NCBI GenBank assembly: GCA_049889535.1
Contig: JBMHDF010000013.1
Span: forward strand, 1 to 64,000
Reading direction: 5' to 3'
Length of the DNA: 64,000 bases
Origin: JAYQKL01 sp049889535
GTDB lineage: Bacteria > Pseudomonadota > Alphaproteobacteria > RS24
Position 1 is the stretch's first letter; the number at the start of each line of letters is the position of its first letter. Below are positions 44,160 through 52,304 of the stretch, one piece after another. Both the position numbers and the translations under genes were made by a program. The notes below the pieces were generated by a model. It searched no databases. It was not told the DNA's origin and saw nothing but the letters and a program-made list of their open reading frames with translations.

Positions 44160-45059
44160 ATGACGCATATGGACACCCAAGAAACACTCGCCGCCAACCG
44201 GAAATATATTCAAGGCGCGATGAAAGTGCCGCTCTTAAGCCCTGAAAAAGAGCTTGATTTGGCGACGCGTTGGCGTGAAAAAGGCGATGAAACGGCACTT
44301 CATGAACTCACCACCGCCCATTTGCGTCTGGTAATTTCAATGGCGACAAAATTCCGCCGATATGGATTACCAATGGGCGATTTAGTGCAAGAAGGCAATA
44401 TTGGCCTGATGCAGGCCGCCGCCCGTTTTGATATTGAGCGTGAAGTACGGTTTTCAACTTATGCAAGCTGGTGGATACGCGCTTCGATACAAGATTATGT
44501 GCTTCGTAACTGGTCAATTGTCCGCACCGGCACAACATCTGCCCAAAAATCATTGTTTTTTAATCTACGCCGTCTACGCGCCAAAATTGACGATACTGGC
44601 AATAATGCCATGACGCAGGAGGCACGGATTTTCGTGGCCAATGAATTGGGTGTGCGTCTTGAAGATGTTGAACTCATGGAAGGCCGGCTTTCTGGCAGTG
44701 ACCGCTCTTTAAACGCGCCATTATCTGAGCAAGAAGAAGGCGGCAATCTAGAATGGCAGGATATGCTGGTTTGTGACCAGCCCTTACAAGATGAAACAGT
44801 CAGCCAATCTCTAGATGGTGATGTGCGCCGGCAATGGATCCGTGATGCTTTGTCCCAACTCTCTCAGCGCGAATACACAATCATTATTGAGCGTCGCTTG
44901 AAAGATGAAACCATCACGCTTGAGAAACTCGGAAAAAAACTTGGCATTTCTAAAGAGCGTGTGCGCCAGATTGAACACCAAGCCCTCGGCAAACTCAAAG
45001 ATATGCTGATTAAAAAGGCGCAAACTGATCCCGCCCATGAAGATATGATATCTTTATAA
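44160..45059 (+). CDS. rpoH: RNA polymerase sigma-32 factor, RpoH
   Basis: Heat-shock sigma factor. 299 residues with the RpoH box QKSLFFNLRR, region 2 sequences GLPMGDLVQEGNIGLMQAA and FSTYASWWIRASIQDYVLRN, and the region 4 helix-turn-helix ITLEKLGKKLGISKERVRQI. Strong ribosome site AAGGAG six to seven bases before the ATG. It is read from 82 bases after carD; that gap contains no clear terminator. The sigma-32-like promoter before clpB in this window is a candidate target. Confidence 0.96.
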   Translation: MTHMDTQETLAANRKYIQGAMKVPLLSPEKELDLATRWREKGDETALHELTTAHLRLVISMATKFRRYGLPMGDLVQEGNIGLMQAAARFDIEREVRFSTYASWWIRASIQDYVLRNWSIVRTGTTSAQKSLFFNLRRLRAKIDDTGNNAMTQEARIFVANELGVRLEDVELMEGRLSGSDRSLNAPLSEQEEGGNLEWQDMLVCDQPLQDETVSQSLDGDVRRQWIRDALSQLSQREYTIIIERRLKDETITLEKLGKKLGISKERVRQIEHQALGKLKDMLIKKAQTDPAHEDMISL

Positions 45060-45082
45060 AATCGTTATTTTCAACTGGTAGT

Positions 45083-46210
45083 CTAAATTGCTTCTTCAGC
45101 TTTTAATTTTTCCAGTATTTCTTCAGACACCCCCCAATCTGTGAAAGCCGTATCATTATCAGCCCCCGCCACCACTGGCGGACCCTGAATAGCACTTTTG
45201 GTTCGGCTAAATCGGGGCGCCACATTCGGCTGGTCTAAACCATGCGCATGGATAATCGTTTCCCGCGCTTTATTATGTGGGTGGTCTTTAGCTTCAGTAA
45301 TATCCAAAACAGGCGCATAACAGACATCTGTACCAGCCAATATTTCGTCCCACTCATCACGGGTTTTATTGGCAATAATCGCCGCAAGTTTTTCTTTCAT
45401 TTCTGGCCATTTTTGCGCGTCATTCTGCGCGTCAAAAATCTCATCTGTTAGCCCTGCTTTTTCTCGCAAGAGGGCATAAAATTTTGGTTCAATCGACCCG
45501 AGTGAGATGAATTTTTTATCCTTTGTTTCATAAACATCATAATAAGGCGCACCACCATCAAGCATGTTTGAGGCGCGCTTTGGCGATAAAAATCCCATTT
45601 GCTGAAAACTGTAAAACATAGCCCCAAGCGAAGCCGTGCCATCAGTAATGGCGCAATCAATGACTTGGCCTTTGCCTGAACGCGCGGTTTCAAATAAAGC
45701 GGCACAGACCCCCATTGCCAAATATAACGCTCCCCCGCCAAAGTCACCCACCAGATTGAGCGGCGGCACAGGCTTTTCTTTCGGGCCAATCATGCCCAAC
45801 AAACCACTCAGTGCAATATAATTAATATCATGGCCAGCCGTTTGTGCGAGTGGGCCATCCTGCCCCCAACCTGTCATACGGCCATAAATCAATCGCGGGT
45901 TCAAAGCGCATAAATCATCTGGTCCCAGACCCAATTTTTCCATCACACCTGGCCGATAGCCCTCTAGCACGACGTCCACGCCAGTGGTGATTTCTTTAAT
46001 CGCTGCAATGGCTGAAGGTTTTGTTAAATCAAGAGTGACAGATTTTCTGCCACGCAAAGCAATATCTTGCATGCCTGCAAAAAGCGAATTTGCGCGCTCA
46101 ATCCGCAATATCTCCGCCCCCATATCCGATAAAAGCATGGCGGCGAAAGGGCCGGGGCCGATGCCCGCAAATTCAATAATTTTAACCCCTGTAAGTGGCC
46201 CTGACGACAT
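45083..46210 (-). CDS. CaiB/BaiF family CoA transferase or alpha-methylacyl-CoA racemase
   Basis: 375 residues. The class III CoA-transferase/AMACR family opens with GVKIIEFAGIGPGPFAAMLLSDMGAEILRIE; RKSVTLDLTKP and GYRPGVMEKLGLGPDDL match the family, and GRMTGWGQDGPLAQTAGHDINYIA carries the His/Asp residues of AMACR (GHDINY). This His-Asp motif points to alpha-methylacyl-CoA racemase, but the substrate is not known. It has a GGGGGAG ribosome site and converges with rpoH. Confidence 0.87.
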   Translation of the reverse strand: MSSGPLTGVKIIEFAGIGPGPFAAMLLSDMGAEILRIERANSLFAGMQDIALRGRKSVTLDLTKPSAIAAIKEITTGVDVVLEGYRPGVMEKLGLGPDDLCALNPRLIYGRMTGWGQDGPLAQTAGHDINYIALSGLLGMIGPKEKPVPPLNLVGDFGGGALYLAMGVCAALFETARSGKGQVIDCAITDGTASLGAMFYSFQQMGFLSPKRASNMLDGGAPYYDVYETKDKKFISLGSIEPKFYALLREKAGLTDEIFDAQNDAQKWPEMKEKLAAIIANKTRDEWDEILAGTDVCYAPVLDITEAKDHPHNKARETIIHAHGLDQPNVAPRFSRTKSAIQGPPVVAGADNDTAFTDWGVSEEILEKLKAEEAI

Positions 46211-46241
46211 CTCACTCCCCCTTTAATTCATATGTTAAGCC

Positions 46242-46718
46242 TTAAAGCAGCCCCAACATCAACTGACAAGTTACATAAATGACCCAAATAGCGGGCAAAA
46301 GCAATAAGAGCGCAGCTTGGCGCTGGCGGGTGATAAAATATCCAAACAGCGCCCCGCTCCAAACAATACATATCACATTCCCCAAAATGACCATAAGCGG
46401 CTGGCTAAAGCCGAGGGTAAATAATGGATAAGCGAGGCAAAACCCCGCAAAGGCCAGAATGTGATAGTGATTACCCGCCTTATTTCCTTCATCAGACGCA
46501 ACGCGCCAATAAGCCCAAGCCATAGCAATAAAAAGTAATGTCCAGACACCGCCAATCACATAACCAGGGGGCAAAATACCTTCGCCCACAACTGTCGGAT
46601 TGTCATTAAAGCCAAGCCCGAAAATCAACCCATTCAGCGCGATGGTAAACCCTAAAAAGCTAAAAATGCAGACCAGTAAACCGTTGCGATTGGCTGGTGG
46701 AGACAGAAAAAAATTCAT
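46242..46718 (-). CDS. TspO/MBR family membrane protein
   Basis: 158 residues with five hydrophobic segments. The signature PPGYVIGGVWTLLFIAMAWA corresponds to the TspO block PPGWxFGPVWxxLY, and WVIYVTCQLMLGLL is a usual C-terminal end. TspO proteins bind porphyrins and act in tetrapyrrole or stress responses. It is divergent from the FMN-protein gene. Two adjacent ATG codons; the second has better spacing to GAGGG. Confidence 0.75.
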   Translation of the reverse strand: MNFFLSPPANRNGLLVCIFSFLGFTIALNGLIFGLGFNDNPTVVGEGILPPGYVIGGVWTLLFIAMAWAYWRVASDEGNKAGNHYHILAFAGFCLAYPLFTLGFSQPLMVILGNVICIVWSGALFGYFITRQRQAALLLLLPAIWVIYVTCQLMLGLL

Positions 46719-46784
46719 CATTCCCTCTATTGGCAGAACACGCTTAATACTGGTTTTATAAAGCTTTTTACCTATATTGGAAAC

Positions 46785-47402
46785 ATGCGAGATATTGACA
46801 AGACCCCAGCGCCGCCGCCGCTTTCATGTCATGATGATTTGAAAGCCAGTCTGGATATGGCGATGAAGCTTCTGCAACGCGGCGCCAGTGATGCGAAGTC
46901 ACCACTACACACACCGGTTTTGGCCAGTACAAACGCGCACGGCCACCCGCAAACGCGCATGGTGGTTTTGCGGCAATTCTTGCCCGCAACCCATCAGCTT
47001 TATTTTCACACCGATAAACGCAGCGCAAAAATAGCTGAGATTGAACAAAACCCAACGATTAGCTTGCTTTTTTATGACCCCAAACCGCGCATCCAAATGC
47101 GCGTGAAGGGGCTGGCGGCCCTCTTGCCTCAAGCCATTCAAAATGAGCAATGGCAAAAACTCAATGCACGCAGCAAGCCCGTTTATCAAATTGAGCCCGC
47201 ACCGGGTCACATCATAAAAACACCCGAACAAGCCAGCTACCAACCCGAAGCAACAGATCAGGGAAAAAATAATTTTCTGGCCATTGGCGTTACGATGCAG
47301 CGCCTTGAGTGGCTTTATCTGGCGCGCGCAGGGCATCGGCGTGCCGAATTTCTTTTCTTAGAAAATGCCGAGCAAGTAGAGTCCAGATGGTTAACGCCCT
47401 AA
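46785..47402 (+). CDS. Pyridoxamine-phosphate-oxidase-fold FMN protein
   Basis: 205 residues. The split-barrel flavin domain is recognised by TNAHGHPQTRMVVLR, LYFHTDKRSAKIAEIEQNP and RIQMRVKGLA, as in PNPOx and related proteins of unknown substrate. The C-terminal part includes FLAIGVTMQRLEWLYLA, typical of the pyridoxamine oxidase-like group and lacking the canonical PdxH end. Therefore a flavin reductase or oxidase of unknown substrate is more likely than vitamin B6 synthesis. Confidence 0.82.
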   Translation: MRDIDKTPAPPPLSCHDDLKASLDMAMKLLQRGASDAKSPLHTPVLASTNAHGHPQTRMVVLRQFLPATHQLYFHTDKRSAKIAEIEQNPTISLLFYDPKPRIQMRVKGLAALLPQAIQNEQWQKLNARSKPVYQIEPAPGHIIKTPEQASYQPEATDQGKNNFLAIGVTMQRLEWLYLARAGHRRAEFLFLENAEQVESRWLTP

Positions 47403-47498
47403 TCCTGCGCGATTATGTCGCCACTTAATGCGCTTAAAAAATTTGGCGATTACGGGATTATCGCTTAAATATTTAATCGCAACAAAGAAAAGGATGTA

Positions 47499-47981
47499 AT
47501 GATGCACGCGCTTACATATACCAATATTGCGTTTTTCTCGAAGTTCAATACTAAGTTCAATGCCAAGTTCAATGCCAAGCTCAATGCCAAGCTGATGATT
47601 TTAATCGCAGCGCTTAGTATGACCCTCATGCCAATATCTGCAATAGCACAAGAGGCTGGAATCGATTTAGCAAAAGGGGCGAAAGTCTTTAAGAAATGCA
47701 AAGCCTGCCATATGGTCGGTGACAAGGCGCGCAATTTGGTGGGCCCGCAGTTAAATGGGATTGTTGATGGCAAAATCGCTCAAGTTGAAGGTTTTCGCTA
47801 TTCTAAAGCCATGACTGCCTATGGTGAACAAGAGGGGGTTTGGTCTGAAGAATTGCTTGATGCTTATCTGCTCAGTCCGCGCACAGCAGTAAAAGGTACG
47901 CGCATGGCTTTTGCTGGCTTACGCAAGCCTCAAGAGCGCGCCAATGTCATTGCTTACCTCAAACAATTTCCGGCACAGTAA
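47499..47981 (+). CDS. Class I cytochrome c, soluble or secreted
   Basis: 160 residues. The signal peptide has an unusually long n-region made of four-residue repeats (KFNT, KFNA, KFNA, KLNA), a hydrophobic core (MILIAALSMTLMPISAIA) and a cleavage near AIA-QE. The mature part has the heme site CKACH (Cys67, Cys70, His71) and an axial Met in KGTRMAFAGL (Met136), as in cytochrome c2 or c-552. It probably shuttles electrons between the bc1 complex and oxidases in the periplasm. Confidence 0.94.
   Translation: MMHALTYTNIAFFSKFNTKFNAKFNAKLNAKLMILIAALSMTLMPISAIAQEAGIDLAKGAKVFKKCKACHMVGDKARNLVGPQLNGIVDGKIAQVEGFRYSKAMTAYGEQEGVWSEELLDAYLLSPRTAVKGTRMAFAGLRKPQERANVIAYLKQFPAQ
47541..47588. repeat. Four tandem 12-bp repeats in the cytochrome c signal peptide
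   Basis: Units AAGTTCAATACT, AAGTTCAATGCC, AAGTTCAATGCC and AAGCTCAATGCC follow each other directly, encoding Lys-Phe-Asn-Thr, Lys-Phe-Asn-Ala twice and Lys-Leu-Asn-Ala; AAGCTGATG begins a partial fifth. The unit length is a multiple of three, so copies can be gained or lost without changing frame. Confidence 0.92.
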
Positions 47982-48051
47982 AGTCTCCATAAATCATTTG
48001 CCAAGCCCGTTTATTTTTTGAACTATAGTCCTGTTTACGGAGGCAGTGTTT

Positions 48052-49011
48052 ATGGCATCTAGCGCGCAGGAAAAAATTTTGATTATCAAACTTGGTGCGT
48101 TTGGTGATGTCATGATGTCTGATGGTGCGTTTCGTGATATTCGAGCGCATCATAAAAACGCCCATATTAGCGTCTTAACGACACCGCCTTATCGAAAAAT
48201 CATGCAAGCCTGTCCGCATATTGATGATGTGATAATTGACCCGCGCGCCCCGCGCTGGAAATTATGGACCCTTTTAAAAGTTAAAAAACAATTGCAGGCA
48301 CATGATTTTACAATGGTCTATGACCTACAGGATAATGCCCGCACAAAACTTTATTTTAAATGGATGACACAAGTCCAGAAATGGTCGGGCACCCAAAAAC
48401 AGGCCAGCCATCGCTACACAGAAAACGCGCCCAAGACCATTCCGGCGCTGGACCGAATGGCCGGCCAATTGCAAGCAGCAGGCATTGATGTGCAGCACAC
48501 AGGCGTGCCGGATTTAAGCTGGATGGGGCAAGGCCTTTCTCCAGAAATAGAAGCATTATTAGCCGCTCAAAATATTCAGCCAGGATTTGTTTTGCTGATA
48601 CCAGGCGCATCAAAACGCCACCCACAAAAACGCTGGCCCCATTATGATGCATTAGCGGATTGGCTTCAGGAAAAAGGCCATCAAGTGGTCACTGCTCCCG
48701 GCCCCGATGAATTGGATTTATGTGCAAAAATGCCGGCCACTATGCTGATGGATAGCACAAAGCCTTTAAACTTTTTCCAGCTCGCCGCGCTGATACCCTA
48801 TTGTGGTTTTGTGATTGGTAATGATACAGGCCCAACTCATCTCGCGGCTCATACAGGCAAGAGCAAAGGGCTGGCCTTATTTGGCCCGCACACATCCGCA
48901 AAGCTGACATGTGTGGACCGTAAATTTGATATTATTGAATGCGCGGACCTAAATCAGCTTGAGCTGCAAACTGTGACAAATAAATTAACAGAGCTGCTGC
49001 CCTCTCATTAG
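48052..49011 (+). CDS. Glycosyltransferase family 9, heptosyltransferase-like
   Basis: 319 residues. Family 9 proteins add heptose or other sugars to lipopolysaccharide core. Visible features: N-terminal KILIIKLGAFGDVMMSDGAF with the donor-binding glycine turn, LIPGASKRHPQKRWP in the middle and FVIGNDTGPTHLAAHTG with the nucleotide-sugar motif near the C-terminus. The ATG at 48052 follows GGAGG; an in-frame GTG two codons earlier is an alternative. It converges on a DUF6165 gene, which often lies next to envelope sugar genes. Confidence 0.88.
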   Translation: MASSAQEKILIIKLGAFGDVMMSDGAFRDIRAHHKNAHISVLTTPPYRKIMQACPHIDDVIIDPRAPRWKLWTLLKVKKQLQAHDFTMVYDLQDNARTKLYFKWMTQVQKWSGTQKQASHRYTENAPKTIPALDRMAGQLQAAGIDVQHTGVPDLSWMGQGLSPEIEALLAAQNIQPGFVLLIPGASKRHPQKRWPHYDALADWLQEKGHQVVTAPGPDELDLCAKMPATMLMDSTKPLNFFQLAALIPYCGFVIGNDTGPTHLAAHTGKSKGLALFGPHTSAKLTCVDRKFDIIECADLNQLELQTVTNKLTELLPSH

Positions 49012-49022
49012 GGCGTCAGGGT

Positions 49023-49418
49023 TTATGAAAAATCTGTATATGATTTTTCTTCGATAATGGTCGCGCCAGTTAAAATATTAATGTCTTTTTTCAAAGCCGC
49101 GCGCTTGTCATTTGTGATGTAAACAGCACGGGCTAGCTCAATAAATTTTTCACCAAAGTCTTTTTCAGCCTCACAAGCCCGAATATCATCTTCAATTTCC
49201 CATAACGCCTCATTGACTTGCTTCAAAGCCTGTGACAAATCATTCAGCTCATCAGATGCAGGGATATTAGCATCCCGCGCCGCCGATAAGACATCCAATT
49301 CATGGCGCACATTTTTAAGTTTTGCCGCATCTTCAATCCGCTCAGATTTAATTTGCAGAATGGTAATTTTATCAATCAATTCACCGGCGCCGACTTCAAT
49401 CATAATTGGCTGGCTCAT
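49023..49418 (-). CDS. DUF6165 protein
   Basis: 131 residues, entirely helical and charged. It begins with VGAGELIDKITILQIKSERI and ends AVYITNDKRAALKKDINILTG, the pattern of DUF6165, a small family of unknown function often found near lipopolysaccharide or glycosyltransferase genes. The neighbour here is a family 9 glycosyltransferase in convergent orientation. Confidence 0.8.
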   Translation of the reverse strand: MSQPIMIEVGAGELIDKITILQIKSERIEDAAKLKNVRHELDVLSAARDANIPASDELNDLSQALKQVNEALWEIEDDIRACEAEKDFGEKFIELARAVYITNDKRAALKKDINILTGATIIEEKSYTDFS

Positions 49419-49501
49419 ATGGGATCTCCTTCACATCTTTCGTGATTAGGCTTATACAGAATTGACGGCAAAAAACCAAGATTTTAAAAGGCAGTTAAAA
49501 A

Positions 49502-49771
49502 ATGGAAACTGAAATACAAGAATGTGATGCGCGCGGACTCACCTGCCCATTGCCCATTTTGAAACTGCGTAAAGCACTTCAGGCGCTGGACACGGGGCAG
49601 CGTTTACGCTTATTGACCACAGATCCGGTGGCCAGCCTTGATGTGCCGCATTTTTGTTTACAAGAAAACCATAATTTAATAAGCCATGAAACGGGCGAGC
49701 CGCTTGGCCAGCATCAGCTTGATGTTTTTATTATAGAAAAGGGGCGGCGAAAAATTAACTCAAACCCTTGA
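49502..49771 (+). CDS. TusA-like sulfur-carrier protein
   Basis: 89 residues of the SirA/TusA/YedF family. The active-site Cys lies in ECDARGLTCPLPILKLRKAL (CPxP). TusA relays sulfur in tRNA thiolation and other pathways. It overlaps the stop of the ArsC-like gene on the other strand by 17 bases. Confidence 0.9.
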   Translation: METEIQECDARGLTCPLPILKLRKALQALDTGQRLRLLTTDPVASLDVPHFCLQENHNLISHETGEPLGQHQLDVFIIEKGRRKINSNP

Positions 49772-50108
49772 GCGTCGCTTGCGTATCAGCTTTAAACCCC
49801 ACAGCTAAAAACCCTTTACCATCGTCAAACACAGGCCGCTTGACCAAAGTAATATGCGTTTTGAGCAAAACCAGCACCGCCTTAGGTGATAAATCCTGTT
49901 TATCCGCCTCATCTAATTGCCGCCAGCTTGTGCTGCTTTTATTCACCAGCTTTTCAACGCCAATATCAGAAATCCAGTTTTTTAATTGGTCAGTTGACAC
50001 ACCATCAGCGCGTAAGTCCACAAATTCATGGGCGATATTTTCTGCCGCCAGCCATTTAAGGGCTTTACGGCAGCTGTCACAATTCTTCAACCCATAAACC
50101 CGCAACAT
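49755..50108 (-). CDS. ArsC/Spx-family protein (YffB-like)
   Basis: 117 residues. Begins VYGLKNCDSCRKALKWL, with a redox-type Cys pair (NCDSC), and ends RPVFDDGKGFLAVGFK, as in the ArsC-like YffB group. Arsenate reductase function is not supported because the catalytic Arg triad was not examined. The role is unknown. Its ATG overlaps the coq4 stop by one base (TAATG), and it converges with the TusA-like gene. Confidence 0.88.
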   Translation of the reverse strand: MLRVYGLKNCDSCRKALKWLAAENIAHEFVDLRADGVSTDQLKNWISDIGVEKLVNKSSTSWRQLDEADKQDLSPKAVLVLLKTHITLVKRPVFDDGKGFLAVGFKADTQATLKGLS

Positions 50109-50851
50109 TATTCCGCCGCCTGCGCTTGATAATCCGAATTCATCTCACGCATTTTTGCCCGAGCTTGATGATATTTTACTGGCGCGGCAATGTTCAATTT
50201 TGTGCGGACTTCTTCGAGCGGCATGTCCATATAATCTTCCCAAGCAATGCCCGGCAACCAATCCATTTGTCGACCATGTCGCAATCCTTCACGAATGGCC
50301 GCCCAAATCCCGATGCCAGGGTATTCTTTGCGCCCTGCACGCGCGCCAAACAGCACAATCATCATGAAACCCGGATTGCTGATTTGGCGATAATACACCG
50401 CCAATAAAGCCAGCTCGCCAAGTTGGTCGCGGCCATAGCCCGTCACCACATGCCACAAATCATGCGAGTCGCGCTGACGGAGGTGAAATTTTTCTTCCAA
50501 TGGCGTGAACTCTCGCTTGCCAGACAGACCATCTTCAGACGCTGCGACAAGTCCATCTGCGGTGATATTCTCATGTGCCATAAATTCATAATATCTGCGC
50601 CCCAAAGACCCTTCAGGCATGGCCGCGAGCTTTTCGCGATCCTGCAGCAAATGAATTAAGTCTGGCTGCGCCAGAATCGTATCCGCTTGTGGCAAGCGTG
50701 AAAATTTTCTCCACGCACGTTTAGTTGCCCGTTTCCCCAAAGCTTCTAAAATCGTGAAAACCTGCGCCGTATCTTCATTGTCGGCCAGTAATTTCTTTAC
50801 CGACCGCAAAGCATCTAATAAGCCAGGCTTTGTTTTATCTTCCCCATTCAT
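50108..50851 (-). CDS. coq4: COQ4-like ubiquinone biosynthesis protein
   Basis: 247 residues. It carries the COQ4 metal-binding motif HDLWHVVTGYGRDQLGE (His130, Asp131, His134, Glu146), followed by LALLAVYYRQISNPGF and a helical C-terminus. COQ4 in mitochondria organises the ubiquinone-synthesis complex and has been reported to carry out oxidative decarboxylation of the ring. Bacterial COQ4-like proteins are largely alphaproteobacterial, and their role is less certain. coq7 and ubiG in the window make a ubiquinone role plausible. It is followed directly by the ArsC-like gene. Confidence 0.87.
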   Translation of the reverse strand: MNGEDKTKPGLLDALRSVKKLLADNEDTAQVFTILEALGKRATKRAWRKFSRLPQADTILAQPDLIHLLQDREKLAAMPEGSLGRRYYEFMAHENITADGLVAASEDGLSGKREFTPLEEKFHLRQRDSHDLWHVVTGYGRDQLGELALLAVYYRQISNPGFMMIVLFGARAGRKEYPGIGIWAAIREGLRHGRQMDWLPGIAWEDYMDMPLEEVRTKLNIAAPVKYHQARAKMREMNSDYQAQAAE

Positions 50852-50960
50852 AGAGGTTAAATTAGCACTATTTTTTTATTGGAAAAGAGAAAATACAAAA
50901 TTTATTTTGGAAAATAAATTGCCATTTTTCGCCATCTTTACTGAAGTTAGCAAAAAATGA

Positions 50961-51047
50961 TGGTGCCCTCGGCCAGACTCGAACTGGCACGCCCGTGAAG
51001 GCAACGGATTTTGAATCCGTCGCGTCTACCAATTCCGCCACGAGGGC
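50961..51047 (-). tRNA. tRNA-Leu, anticodon CAA
   Basis: 87 bases on the minus strand including an encoded CCA. Acceptor stem GCCCTCG pairs with CGAGGGC; D arm TGGCGGAATTGGTAGACGC; anticodon stem ACGGA/TCCGT around TTCAAAA; long variable arm; T arm GTTCGAGTC. These mark a class II leucine tRNA that reads UUG. A possible promoter lies upstream (TAGACC, 16 bases, TATATT at 51072-51099). Confidence 0.97.
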
Positions 51048-51071
51048 CCAAATGGATTAGCAGCGAGGGGC

Positions 51072-51099
51072 AATATATCAGAAAGCGCACAAAGGTCTA
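51072..51099 (-). promoter_or_regulatory. Possible promoter of tRNA-Leu
   Basis: On the minus strand TAGACC (51094-51099) is followed by 16 bases and TATATT (51072-51077). Transcription would start about 18 bases before the tRNA. The boxes match only partly and the spacer is one short. Confidence 0.35.
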
Positions 51100-51202
51100 T
51101 ATTAGATTTACGCGAAACCGTATTTTTATAATACAGCTCTGGTCTTGGCTGCAAACTTCTGACACACTCATTCCAGCAAATTAATTTTCGGGGGGAAATA
51201 CA

Positions 51203-52303
51203 ATGATGATAACTGAAATTTGGACGAAAAAATCCGATTTCACGCAAACGCAAATTCAAGAAGTTGAACCTAAAAAATTAGCGCAGGGTGAAATTCTTGT
51301 TGAGATTGATAAATTTTCACTCACCGCAAATAATGTCAGCTATGCCATGTCGGGGGACAGTCTGGGCTATTGGCATTTTTTCCCGACTGCAAATGACCAC
51401 GCTCTGGAATGGGGAAAAGTAACGGTTTGGGGCATGGCTAATATTGTGGAATCTAATTGCCCAGAGCTAAAAAAAGGCGAGCGAATATACGGTTTTTTTC
51501 CAATGGCCAGCCATGTTGTGATGCAACCAGGCGCAATTAAGCCGCATGGCTTTACTGATATTACCCCTCATCGCGCAGCTTTGCCGATTGTCTATAACCA
51601 ATATAATCGTTGCGCGGGCGAACCAGAGCATTATCGCCAAATTGAAAATGAGCGCTGCCTATATTTCCCGCTCTTCATCACCTCATTTGTCTTGAGCGAT
51701 TTTTTACAAGACCAGAATTTTTTTAATGCGCGGCAAATCATTATCGGGTCAGCATCATCAAAAACCGCGTTTGGCCTTGCCTATTTTTTAAAACAATCGG
51801 CAGATTTTCAAGGTGAGCTGATTGGTATCACCTCACCATCAAATATGGGATTCACGCAAGAACTGAACATGTATGACACGCTCCATGCTTATGACGAACA
51901 CGGTCACTTAAACGGGCAAAAGCCAGCTGTTTTTGTGGATATGTCTGGCAATAGTGACCTAACCCACGCTTTACATCATCATTATGGCGCGCAAATGGTC
52001 AGCAGCATTAAAGTCGGCGCAACCCATTGGCAAGATTTCACCACCCATGAAGCTTTGCCCGGCGCGACACCAGAATTCTTTTTCGCGCCCACACAAATTG
52101 AAAAAAGAAATAAAGAGTGGGGGCCAGGTGTCTTATTTGAAAAAGCTTATACCGCCAGCATAGAATTAGCGGGCGCGATTCAAGATACTATCGCCATTGA
52201 TTTTATTGTCGGCGCTGAAAGCGTCGCCGCTCAGTGGCAAGCTCTCGTGCAAAATGAAATTGGGCCAAAACGCGGCCTGATGGCTTCATTGAAAAAGGCA
52301 TGA
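51203..52303 (+). CDS. DUF2855 protein, MDR-like fold
   Basis: 366 residues of DUF2855, distantly related to medium-chain dehydrogenases. It has the N-terminal strand pattern GEILVEIDKFSLTANNVSY, LKKGERIYGFFPMASHVVM in place of the usual GroES-like zinc motif, and IIIGSASSKTAFGLAYFLK as a Rossmann-like core. No catalytic zinc ligands are seen. The substrate is unknown. It is followed after one base by a tandem HCCA-isomerase-like gene, so the two probably act together. Confidence 0.87.
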   Translation: MMITEIWTKKSDFTQTQIQEVEPKKLAQGEILVEIDKFSLTANNVSYAMSGDSLGYWHFFPTANDHALEWGKVTVWGMANIVESNCPELKKGERIYGFFPMASHVVMQPGAIKPHGFTDITPHRAALPIVYNQYNRCAGEPEHYRQIENERCLYFPLFITSFVLSDFLQDQNFFNARQIIIGSASSKTAFGLAYFLKQSADFQGELIGITSPSNMGFTQELNMYDTLHAYDEHGHLNGQKPAVFVDMSGNSDLTHALHHHYGAQMVSSIKVGATHWQDFTTHEALPGATPEFFFAPTQIEKRNKEWGPGVLFEKAYTASIELAGAIQDTIAIDFIVGAESVAAQWQALVQNEIGPKRGLMASLKKA

Positions 52304-52304
52304 C

